Shown here piece after piece: positions 7,362 through 13,469 of a DNA stretch of 13,469 nt. The stretch covers positions 1 through 13,469 of the forward strand of contig JABIQT010000710.1 in NCBI GenBank assembly GCA_018667995.1, written 5' to 3'. The stretch's first letter is position 1, and each line of letters begins with the position of its first letter. This stretch comes from Candidatus Latescibacterota bacterium (GTDB lineage: Bacteria; JAAXHH01; JABIQT01). The translations under genes were made by a program, and so were the position numbers. Below the pieces are notes generated by a model. The model worked only from the letters and a program-made list of their open reading frames with translations, did not search any database and had not been told where the DNA came from.

Positions 7362-8732
7362 TCACGATTCCTGATATTTTCCCAATCGGTCCTTGACCAG
7401 TTGCTCTGCCAGATTCCAATCGACATCCTCTACGGAAGTTATCGGACCGCACAGAGCCTGAAGAATTTCCTCCTGAATCTTGCCCCGCTGCAACGCCTCG
7501 GAATAGGGAACCCGATGGAATGAGACCATGGAATACTTGGGAATGAAGAACTGGGGAAATCGCATCTCAAGCGCGAGTCCCACGCTACTCTGCAGCATGA
7601 ATTTGGCGTCCGATACACGGTCACGCATTTCAATGTAGTTTGTTAAAGCCATATCTGCGATGGCATCGGCATTGTCCTTCCGCCGATATCCGAAAGACTG
7701 AAACACGCGTTCCCAGTCGGGCCAGTATTGGCCTATGCAGTCGTCCAATACCGTACAGTCTTCGAACCCGCAGTTCATACCTTGTCCGAAGAATGGAACG
7801 ATGGCGTGAGCGGCATCACCCATGAGCAGAACGCGACTCTGGTAATGCCAGGGAAAGCACTTAACCGTGACAAGCGTTCCTGTAGGATTATCGAAGAACA
7901 TATCAGACAGATTCGGCATCAAAGTCATGGCATCTGGAAATTGCCTTTCAAAGAACGCCGCCACCTGATCTTTGTCCGACAACCCGTCAAAGCTGTCGGT
8001 ACCCTCGAACGGAAAAAACAAGGTACAGGTGAAACTACCATCCGGGTTGGGTAGAGCGATGAGCATATACTGGCCTCGGGGCCAGATGTGCAGTGCGTTG
8101 GGTTCAATCGAGAATGAGCCGTCTGATGCAGGGGGTATGGTCAGTTCTTTATATCCGTGATCCAGGAACTCCTGGGAGAAATTAAAGCGCCCGGCATCCT
8201 GCATAGCAGCACGTACCGCTGATCCGGAACCGTCCGATGCCAGAACCCGATCCGATATGAAGGACCAATTCTCGCCCTGCCCATTTTGCATGGTCACTTC
8301 ACCCGAGCGTACATCCATTGCCACACACTTTTCTTCGAAACACAGTCGCACTCCCTCGTAGCGGTCGGCAGCCGACAGAAGTGTTTTGTTCAGTTCCGCG
8401 CGTGATACCGAATGAATCACTTCGCGCTCATTCTTACCATAGGGCTGGAGCTTCAGCTCACCAGAAACCGGATGGATCATCCGTCCCCGCATGGGAATGG
8501 CCAGCGGCATTATCTCATCAATCACCCCGACTTGTTCCAGAGCGTGGATCCCACGCCTCGACATGGCCATGTTAATAGACCGTCCCGCGCTAACAGACTG
8601 GGTCCGCATGTCGGGACGCCGCTCGTAGACATCGACGCGGAATCCCCGTCGGGCCAGGAAAATGGCCAGAAGGGATCCCACGAGTCCACCACCGATTATC
8701 GTTACCGTTTCGCTGGATTCTAGCGTCGCCAT
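7362..8732 (-). CDS. kmo: Kynurenine 3-monooxygenase
   Basis: FAD and NADPH-dependent hydroxylase that converts L-kynurenine to 3-hydroxykynurenine. The 456 residues match the family. Seen: the FAD Rossmann motif TIIGGGLVGSLLA (Gly14-Gly19) followed by VDVYERRPDMR, then SAGRSINMAMSRRG, which is typical of KMO. SVSRAELN lies in the substrate region, and the second FAD motif is LLMGDAAHAIVPFFGQGMNC. The C-terminal third (FPQFFIPKYSMVSFHRVPYS) also matches KMO and in the eukaryotic enzyme links to membrane association; no clear transmembrane helix is visible here. The ATG is ten bases after the kynU stop, and its GAGG Shine-Dalgarno overlaps that stop codon, so translation of the two genes is likely coupled. 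Confidence 0.97.
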   Translation of the reverse strand: MATLESSETVTIIGGGLVGSLLAIFLARRGFRVDVYERRPDMRTQSVSAGRSINMAMSRRGIHALEQVGVIDEIMPLAIPMRGRMIHPVSGELKLQPYGKNEREVIHSVSRAELNKTLLSAADRYEGVRLCFEEKCVAMDVRSGEVTMQNGQGENWSFISDRVLASDGSGSAVRAAMQDAGRFNFSQEFLDHGYKELTIPPASDGSFSIEPNALHIWPRGQYMLIALPNPDGSFTCTLFFPFEGTDSFDGLSDKDQVAAFFERQFPDAMTLMPNLSDMFFDNPTGTLVTVKCFPWHYQSRVLLMGDAAHAIVPFFGQGMNCGFEDCTVLDDCIGQYWPDWERVFQSFGYRRKDNADAIADMALTNYIEMRDRVSDAKFMLQSSVGLALEMRFPQFFIPKYSMVSFHRVPYSEALQRGKIQEEILQALCGPITSVEDVDWNLAEQLVKDRLGKYQES

Positions 8733-8742
8733 ACTAAGTACC

Positions 8743-10020
8743 TCAACGTGCCTTCACGGCCTTGCCAAATAGGGAGACGAACTGATGTACGTCTTCGAAT
8801 GAGGTGTATAGGGGGATAGGGGCCACCCGAATTACGTCCGGCTCGCGCCAGTCGCATAGCACGCCGGATGCCGATATCCGTTCATATACCGAGGCGCCAT
8901 CCCGCTTGACTCGGAACGATAATTGGGCGCCGCGCTGCGCCTTGTCTGCAGGGGTTATAAGGGTGATGTGTTCCCCCACAGTCTCCTGTAGCAGGAACGC
9001 AAGATATCCGGTCAGAGATTCACTCTTTTTGCGCAGCTGAGCCAGTCCGGCAGCCTCAAATATCTCGAGGGATGCCCTCAAGGATGCCAGAGGCAGAATG
9101 GGTGGATTGCTCAGTTGCCAGCCTTCGGCTCCGGGTGTTGCAGTGAATCCGGATGGCATGGCGAACCGCGTCTGCTTGTCCTGCCCCCACCATCCTGCAA
9201 ATCGGGGAAGATCGGACTCCGCATGGCGGCCATGCACGAAGGCGCCTCCGACACATCCGGGACCGCCATTCAAGTATTTGTACGAACACCAGACTGCAAA
9301 ATCAACATCCCAGTCGTGTAGATTCAATATCAGGTTACCGGCGGCGTGGGCGAGGTCAAAACCGACAGTACATCCATGGCGGTGGCCCAGTTCGGTAATT
9401 CGCGCCATGTCAAATGCCTGCCCCGTCAGGTAGTTCACACCACCCAGCATGATCAGAGCTATACTTCCGCCCTCCCTCTCCAGGAGTTCCTCAATATCCT
9501 CAGCACGAATGGTATCCTCACCGGCACGTGGATCGAGTTGAATAACGCTTTCAGCAGCGTCGTATCCATGAAAGGCGGCCTGAGATGCCACGGCGTATTT
9601 GTCGGAGGGAAAGGCCGTACCTTCTATGAGAATCTTATGGCGTTCCGGGGTGGGGCGATAGAAGGAAACCATCATCAGATGGAGATTCACGGTCAGCGTG
9701 TTCATGGCGACTACTTCACCAGGCTGCCCCCCGACGATGGTAGCCAACTGATCCGTAAGATATTCATGGTATGGCATCCATGGGTTCTTTCCCTTAAAAT
9801 GCCCCTCAACTGCAAGCATCTCCCAATCTTTCAGTTCCTGCTCAACATACCCTCGGGCCGTCCTGGGCTGGAGGCCTAAAGAATGACCCACGAAATAAAG
9901 ATAGGCATCGCCGGAAGCCTGCTTGGGCAGGTGGAACTTGTCGCGAAAGGAAGCCAGGGGATCTCTTTCGTCACATGCAAGGGCGAACGCTCGTGTGTTC
10001 TCATATGGTGCATTGGACAT
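8743..10020 (-). CDS. kynU: Kynureninase
   Basis: PLP-dependent hydrolase that cleaves 3-hydroxykynurenine (and kynurenine) to 3-hydroxyanthranilate (or anthranilate) plus alanine, in the cytoplasm. The 425 residues match the family. Seen: YFVGHSLGLQPR near the N-terminus, the MNTLTVNLHLMM phosphate-side motif, FDLAHAAGN with Asp222 and His225, and WCSYKYLNGGPG with the PLP lysine Lys248. GWWGQ and the C-terminal DVIRVAPIPLY domain motif follow. It appears to be the first gene of the cluster, with kmo directly behind. The ATG has only a weak Shine-Dalgarno (GAGCAG). With kmo next to it and an anthranilate 3,4-route enzyme downstream, 3-hydroxykynurenine is the expected substrate. Confidence 0.97.
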   Translation of the reverse strand: MSNAPYENTRAFALACDERDPLASFRDKFHLPKQASGDAYLYFVGHSLGLQPRTARGYVEQELKDWEMLAVEGHFKGKNPWMPYHEYLTDQLATIVGGQPGEVVAMNTLTVNLHLMMVSFYRPTPERHKILIEGTAFPSDKYAVASQAAFHGYDAAESVIQLDPRAGEDTIRAEDIEELLEREGGSIALIMLGGVNYLTGQAFDMARITELGHRHGCTVGFDLAHAAGNLILNLHDWDVDFAVWCSYKYLNGGPGCVGGAFVHGRHAESDLPRFAGWWGQDKQTRFAMPSGFTATPGAEGWQLSNPPILPLASLRASLEIFEAAGLAQLRKKSESLTGYLAFLLQETVGEHITLITPADKAQRGAQLSFRVKRDGASVYERISASGVLCDWREPDVIRVAPIPLYTSFEDVHQFVSLFGKAVKAR

Positions 10021-10045
10021 AATTAACTGCTCAGTTGGTTGAGGT

Positions 10046-10058
10046 AGTAATCGTTACT
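10046..10058. promoter_or_regulatory. Palindrome in the kynU leader, possible operator
   Basis: AGTAA-TCG-TTACT, a perfect 5-bp-arm inverted repeat 26 bases upstream of the kynU ATG and just downstream of the predicted transcription start. That position suits a repressor site for a substrate-induced operon, but no regulator gene lies in the window and the arms are short. Confidence 0.3.
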
Positions 10059-10081
10059 CGGAGAACTCAGGTTGTGAAGAG

Positions 10082-10109
10082 GCTATACAGATTACGCGAA
10101 CGTTGGCAA
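10082..10109 (-). promoter_or_regulatory. Putative promoter of the kynurenine cluster
   Basis: On the minus strand, TTGCCA (10109-10104; 5/6 to consensus), a 16-base spacer and TATAGC (10087-10082; 4/6). Transcription would start near 10075 with a leader of about 55 bases. The promoter overlaps the last codons of the decayed GH4 gene. The leader carries a palindrome at 10046-10058 that could be an operator. Confidence 0.45.
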
Positions 10110-10611
10110 CCATTTCCGGTTGGCCAGAAGAAGCCATCCGTCATCGCCCCGATCTCGCTGAAATCGGCTCCTGCGCTCAAGGGATCCAAGCGACATGGTC
10201 TGCGCCGCCAGATTACGGTCTCCTTTGAGGGCAGCCTCCACCGTAATACCATACACCTCAAAGTTTAGCCTGCAAAGACTGTCCACCGGGCCGGGAAGTG
10301 CACCCACAAAGGACACATTGCCCAACCTCTCAACCACACAATCAACGGGCAGATTGGTTATCTGGCCTCTATTGGAAAGTTTGAGCATGCATCGGGCGCT
10401 GGAAGCCGTGACAATCAACTTCATTTATGGTGATCATCTCTTCGCCGCTGGGTGTCCAGTCGAGCTCCTGCTCTCCCCGGGCAGTACGTCCGATTTCATT
10501 GCGACTCTGATCTACTCTATGACAACGGGCATCCACAGTTGTCATAATGACGTCATATTTCATGTGAGAACTGCCGCACCCGATGACTGTCAGTACTACT
10601 CCAGAGCTCCT
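10092..10611 (-). pseudogene. Decayed glycoside hydrolase family 4 gene
   Basis: Remnant of an NAD- and metal-dependent GH4 glycosidase (alpha-galactosidase/alpha-glucosidase type). The N-terminal end (10599 onward) reads VVLTVIGCGSS, like a GH4 Rossmann start, behind a leftover AGGAG. The C-terminal half is clear but spread over frames. First, ELDWTPSGEEMITI and RPMHAQTF. Then a shift near 10380 into LSNRGQITNLPVDCVVE, SFVGALPG and ITVEAALKGDRNLAAQTMSL. Then a shift near 10185 into DPLSAGADFSEIGAMTD. A last shift near 10125 leads into LANRKWLPTFA and a TAA at 10092. This order matches the family C-terminus (NLP..CVE, ELTVEAALTG, DPHTSAELSLDEI, EWLP). Only about 170 of the usual 430-460 residues remain, so a large internal deletion has also occurred. 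Not functional. Confidence 0.75.
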
Positions 10612-10659
10612 GTGATGTCATATTGTGATACGTCTTATGACGTCCTTGGAAGTCATAAG
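10518..10659. promoter_or_regulatory. Cluster of GTCATA/TATGAC half-sites with two perfect inverted repeats
   Basis: Repeat 1: TATGACAAC (10518-10526) and GTTGTCATA (10538-10546), an 11-base gap. Directly after it is the palindrome ATGACGTCAT (10547-10556). Repeat 2: CTTATGAC (10634-10641) and GTCATAAG (10652-10659), a 10-base gap. Another TGTCATA lies near 10616. At least six copies of the same half-site fall within 142 bases, overlapping the start of the GH4 remnant and lying 150-300 bases upstream of the Ldh_2 gene. This looks like a binding region for a dimeric regulator. It may once have served the GH4 gene, and may still serve the Ldh_2 gene. Confidence 0.45.
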
Positions 10660-10738
10660 TATATGGGATATGCTTAGGTCGGACAACTTGTTTCGATGGG
10701 ACGTTTTCGAGTGCTAGTGATGAGCGTCAGTAATTCCT

Positions 10739-10767
10739 TTGACAACAGAATCCAGCATCCGTATCGT
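10739..10767 (+). promoter_or_regulatory. Promoter of the Ldh_2 operon
   Basis: TTGACA (10739-10744), a 17-base spacer and TATCGT (10762-10767; 4/6). Transcription would start near 10774, leaving a leader of about 39 bases to the ATG at 10813. It resembles the promoter at 2198-2226 (same -35, spacer and TATC-T -10). It also argues against in-frame starts upstream of 10813. Confidence 0.6.
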
Positions 10768-10812
10768 AGACCGCGAATACGACAGTTCATAGTTTCTCAA
10801 ACAGGAGGCACC

Positions 10813-11793
10813 ATGGCCTACGTACCCGTCAATTATGACAACGACCGGTACCACGCAGAACCGCTCCGACGTTTCTCGACGGAGATCTTTCAGAAGGCCG
10901 GCCTGCCAGAGGATCAGGCCGCCGAGCTTGCCAACTATCTGGTGGCAACAGATCTGCGCGGGGTTTTGAGCCATGGGACCTCAGGTGTACCTGGATATGC
11001 GAACGGATTCAGGAACGGAAAATTGAATCCCCGCCCCCATATCGAAACCGACCGCGAAGCGGGAGCCACCATTCAGCTGAATGGCGACGGCTGTATCGGT
11101 CATCTCCTATCGGCGCGAGCTGTTCAAGCAGCTGTGAATAAGGCAGCCGAGTACGGAGTCGGAATGGCATTCGGCCGATACTGCGGACACACCGGATCCA
11201 TCGGAAACTGGACCCGCATCGCAACAGCCAATGGCATGATAGCGCTGTTTACGAGCACTGCCGTTGCGCCCGCAGACACTACTACTACTCAATCAGTGAC
11301 TCAGGTTTTCAGAGACCATCCCTTCAGCTTTGGCTTCCCTGCGCCCGAGGGTAAGCCTCCTATTGTAATCGATATGGGCACTCTTCTCGCTCCGATCGAT
11401 ATCCAGAAGCAACTTGCCGAGATCTCAACGCTTCCTCTGATTAAGGGCTTTGCGCTACAGGCTATCAGCCTCATGCTCACCCTTCCGCTAGCTGCCCAGG
11501 CACCGATAGCGGCAGATCCTTATCCTTCCGCGACGTGCAGTCTGAGCACCATCGTGCTGAACCCTTCATTCCTGGGAAGCCTAGAGGACTACTACGCGGA
11601 GGGCATCAGAATGACGGAAGCACTGCACCGGATGGAGCCTCTTCCGGGCCTGGATCGTGTGCTCATGCCAGGTGAGTTGGAGTTTGAAAGAGAACAGGAC
11701 TTTCTCGAGAACGGCATTCCTCTCGATACCTCACACATCGAACGATTGACAGAGGCGGGCCGTGATTACGGCGTTCCACTGTATTGGGAATGA
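10813..11793 (+). CDS. Ldh_2 (malate/L-lactate/ureidoglycolate dehydrogenase) family protein, internally shortened
   Basis: The Ldh_2 family comprises NAD(P)-dependent dehydrogenases of 2-hydroxy acids and related compounds (malate, sulfolactate, ureidoglycolate). Seen: the N-terminal TDLRGVLSHGTSGV with the family Ser53-His54 pair, CGHTGSIG with His126 where the family has NHFG, and FSFGFPAPEG. VIDMGT with Asp187 follows, then KGFALQ in place of KGYGLA, and a typical end, PGLDRVLMPGELEFEREQ...NGIPL. At 326 residues it is slightly short. Only about 20 residues lie between VIDMGT and KGFAL, where relatives have roughly 50, and the usual GGPKGYGLA core is altered, so catalysis is doubtful. Start: AGGAGG (10803-10808), four bases before the ATG. 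It leads a plus-strand operon with the NFACT-R and RluA genes. The substrate is unknown. Confidence 0.82.
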   Translation: MAYVPVNYDNDRYHAEPLRRFSTEIFQKAGLPEDQAAELANYLVATDLRGVLSHGTSGVPGYANGFRNGKLNPRPHIETDREAGATIQLNGDGCIGHLLSARAVQAAVNKAAEYGVGMAFGRYCGHTGSIGNWTRIATANGMIALFTSTAVAPADTTTTQSVTQVFRDHPFSFGFPAPEGKPPIVIDMGTLLAPIDIQKQLAEISTLPLIKGFALQAISLMLTLPLAAQAPIAADPYPSATCSLSTIVLNPSFLGSLEDYYAEGIRMTEALHRMEPLPGLDRVLMPGELEFEREQDFLENGIPLDTSHIERLTEAGRDYGVPLYWE

Positions 11794-11801
11794 TAAACAC
11801 C

Positions 11802-12224
11802 ATGAGTGACTCTTTCGATCCGAAACGCTGTTTCGCCTACGAATTAGTGGGTGGATGGACCGTTCTTGCAGGCAGAACCGATGCCGACAATGAGTACGTG
11901 AGCCTGAAACTGGCCCGAGCCAATGACTGGTGGTTTCACATTCGGGGAATGCCCGGCAGCCATGTGATCCTACTTGAAAATGAGACGGGCGAACCCGACC
12001 GTGATACACTCAAGGCGGCGGCGGCCATAGCGGCTTACCACAGCAAGGCTCGTAAGGGAGGGCTCGTGCCCGTCTCATGTACGAGAGCCCAGAACGTGTC
12101 CAAACCGCGCGGAGCCAAGCAGGGCACCGTTAACATCAAGAAAGAAATCGTCCTGAAGGTCCGACCGGCTACACAGGATTCTCTGAATGCCATACAGGCC
12201 CGCCAGTCAAACGAGGAAACATGA
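11802..12224 (+). CDS. Stand-alone NFACT-R (DUF814) domain protein
   Basis: About 140 residues made almost only of the NFACT-R domain, the RNA-binding-type domain found at the C-terminal half of the Rqc2/RqcH ribosome-quality-control proteins. Hallmarks: GRTDADNEYVSLKLA, then ANDWWFHIRGMPGSHVIL (the conserved DxWFHxxGxPGSHV motif). AYHSKARKGGLVPVSCT and NVSKPRGAKQGTVNI follow. The N-terminal NFACT-N and helical domains of RqcH are absent and there is no room for them, so this is a genuine single-domain protein, as in eukaryotic CCDC25. The precise molecular role is not known to me. ATG at 11802 is chosen for its protein-like start (MSDSF) and GGGAA upstream; ATG at 11790, overlapping the Ldh_2 stop, is also possible. 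Its stop overlaps the next ATG (ATGA). Confidence 0.9.
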   Translation: MSDSFDPKRCFAYELVGGWTVLAGRTDADNEYVSLKLARANDWWFHIRGMPGSHVILLENETGEPDRDTLKAAAAIAAYHSKARKGGLVPVSCTRAQNVSKPRGAKQGTVNIKKEIVLKVRPATQDSLNAIQARQSNEET

Positions 12225-12886
12225 ACAACGTCAAGACGCCCGACATCATCCATATGGACAATCATGTCATGGTGGTACGAAAGCCAGCCGGTATTCTGGT
12301 GCAGGGGGACAAAACCGGCGACGAGACCCTGCTTGACCAATGTCGCTTATACCTGAAAGAACGCTTCAATAAGCCGGGTAACGTATTTCTGGGATTGGTT
12401 CATCGTATTGATCGGCCCGTGTCAGGAGTGATGGTATTTGCGCGGACCTCCAAAGCCGCGGGACGACTCGTGACTCAGTTCCGGACAAGAGAAGTGGAGA
12501 AAAAATACTGGGCACTGGTACAGGGCAAGGTCCAGGAATCGGCCCTGCTCGTTGATCGTATCTCACGGCATGGTCCCACCAGTCACATTGCCCGCAATAG
12601 CGAGGGGCAGAACGCCGAATTGTTCTACCGTAGATTACGATGGCAGGACGGCATCTCCTGGGTCGAAATTGATCTACACACCGGACGTCACCATCAGATC
12701 CGTGTGCAGTTTTCCCAGCGAGGTCATGCGGTGATCGGCGATTTCCGCTATGGCTCCAAGCACAAGTTCCCCGAGCGATCACTGGCCTTGCATGCGCGAA
12801 AGATCACCTTCGAGCACCCGGTCCTGAAAGAGCCCATGACGTTCACGGCGGAACCGGAAGAATACTGGCCAGCAGCATTCAGATAG
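12221..12886 (+). CDS. RluA-family pseudouridine synthase, without S4 domain
   Basis: Isomerises specific uridines to pseudouridine in rRNA or tRNA, cytoplasmic. The 221 residues hold only the catalytic domain. Seen: the opening DNHVMVVRKPAGILVQGD, the catalytic motif GLVHRIDRPVSGVMVFART with the Asp nucleophile, KKYWALVQGK, LHTGRHHQIRVQ, and SLALHARKITFEHP. The usual N-terminal S4 RNA-binding domain is missing, as in RluA/TruC-like single-domain members and in many Bacteroidota homologues. Translation is coupled to the NFACT-R gene by an ATGA overlap, with GAGGAAAC as Shine-Dalgarno. The target uridine cannot be told from sequence. The gene ends with TAG. Confidence 0.95.
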   Translation: MNNVKTPDIIHMDNHVMVVRKPAGILVQGDKTGDETLLDQCRLYLKERFNKPGNVFLGLVHRIDRPVSGVMVFARTSKAAGRLVTQFRTREVEKKYWALVQGKVQESALLVDRISRHGPTSHIARNSEGQNAELFYRRLRWQDGISWVEIDLHTGRHHQIRVQFSQRGHAVIGDFRYGSKHKFPERSLALHARKITFEHPVLKEPMTFTAEPEEYWPAAFR

Positions 12887-12933
12887 TCTGAACATCCTTT
12901 CCGAACTTCTCATTTTTCTACTTTGGAATACAG

Positions 12934-13469
12934 ATGACTCAACTGCCGCACCAGGACGACCTATAGGAAATCGTAACAGACGTGGCCGAGTCGTTCTATG
13001 GAAGCGTGGTGCACAGACCGTCACGAATCGGGCAGGCTATCAGGGATCTATCGGACTACTACATCAGCGATACCGAAACACGCGGAGAGTGCCCCGATAG
13101 CACCTCGCACCGAGCGGCCAGACTTCTGTTCTTCACCATGGCAGACATGCCTAAATCCTACTTTGCCATTCGTGAGTGCGAGGCGTTGACGGGGGCCACA
13201 GAACAACCCTCTTTACGTATCCTGGATGTAGGATCAGGATACGGCGCCCAGAGTCTCGGCATGCTCACCTATCTCTCCGAGCGGAAAGACAAACTATCCA
13301 TACATCTCGATCTCATAGACCGAGACCGCCAGGCGCACAAGACACTTTCCGCCGTTTTGACAGACATCCGGGCGGCCGGAATCCATAGCAATTTGACATG
13401 GGATACGCTTCGGCGTGATCTGAGAAAACCGCTCAAACTGCATGACTCTTATGATTTCATCGTCATAGG
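12934..13469 (+). CDS. SAM-dependent methyltransferase resembling Rsm22, partial, with in-frame TAG
   Basis: The reading frame stays open to the right edge of the window apart from one early stop. The region HRAARLLFFTMADMPKSYFA followed by RILDVGSGYGAQSLG (SAM-binding motif I) and HLDLIDRD (motif II) resembles the Rsm22 family of ribosome-associated methyltransferases; other class I methyltransferases remain possible. The natural start is ATG 12934 with GGAA five bases upstream, but codon 11 is TAG (12964-12966). The residues on both sides of it (LPHQDDL and EIVTDVAESFYGS) read as one continuous helix. A restart at GTG 12982 would avoid the stop but has a badly spaced Shine-Dalgarno. TAG ends neighbouring genes, so recoding is unlikely. 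It starts 47 bases after the RluA-type gene on the same strand. Family confidence is moderate. Confidence 0.6.

Noticed and set aside
9098-9879. Several overlapping plus-strand frames opposite kynU, up to 177 codons
   Set aside because: Shadow frames of kynureninase, whose minus-strand motifs are complete; no independent signals.
10696-10812. N-terminal extension of the Ldh_2 protein from an upstream in-frame start
   Set aside because: It would cover the predicted promoter, while ATG 10813 has an AGGAGG directly upstream and a family-like N-terminus.
1-13469. CRISPR arrays, insertion sequences, tRNA or rRNA genes, prophage genes
   Set aside because: No regularly spaced direct repeats, transposase motifs, terminal inverted repeats with target duplications, cloverleaf sequences or rRNA segments were seen.

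Overview
The window reads as a bacterial chromosome segment at roughly 50% GC with an ordinary genetic code (TAA, TAG and TGA all end genes). The best-preserved proteins look closest to Bacteroidota or other FCB-group proteins. Examples are the single-domain RluA-type pseudouridine synthase paired with a stand-alone NFACT-R protein, and a tryptophan dioxygenase of the long, eukaryote-like form. This placement is an inference from remembered family features, not from a search. Intergenic stretches are long, and one holds a decayed gene.

Left part (1-2230). A partial tRNA-dihydrouridine synthase runs off the left edge on the minus strand. A small single-domain cupin lies on the plus strand and ends in a clean hairpin terminator. 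A short, unrecognised minus-strand gene follows (1762-2156); it has a near-consensus promoter and Shine-Dalgarno but seems to carry a frameshift. The stretch 2227-2614 holds no gene I can support.

Centre (2615-10109), minus strand. This is a tryptophan-degradation (kynurenine) cluster. In transcription order it is kynureninase (kynU), kynurenine 3-monooxygenase (kmo), tryptophan 2,3-dioxygenase (kynA), 2-aminomuconate semialdehyde dehydrogenase, a RidA-type 2-aminomuconate deaminase, a secreted VanX/DdpX-type D-Ala-D-Ala dipeptidase, and 3-hydroxyanthranilate 3,4-dioxygenase (nbaC). It closes with a perfect 15-bp-arm hairpin at 2615-2646. Together they would take tryptophan through kynurenine, 3-hydroxykynurenine and 3-hydroxyanthranilate to the meta-cleavage product, and then from 2-aminomuconate semialdehyde onward. 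The kynurenine formamidase and the ACMS decarboxylase needed to complete the route are not in the window. The dipeptidase is an unexpected member.

10092-10611, minus strand. This is a decayed glycoside hydrolase family 4 (GH4) gene: a Rossmann-like start joined to the GH4 C-terminus, with at least three reading-frame changes. In and just upstream of it is a cluster of GTCATA/TATGAC half-sites that forms two perfect inverted repeats.

Right part (10739-13469), plus strand. A divergent Ldh_2-family oxidoreductase has its own promoter. Tightly coupled behind it are a stand-alone NFACT-R (DUF814) protein, an RluA-family pseudouridine synthase, and a truncated methyltransferase resembling the ribosomal Rsm22 family. 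The last three suggest a small ribosome or rRNA-related operon. The methyltransferase has an in-frame TAG at codon 11.
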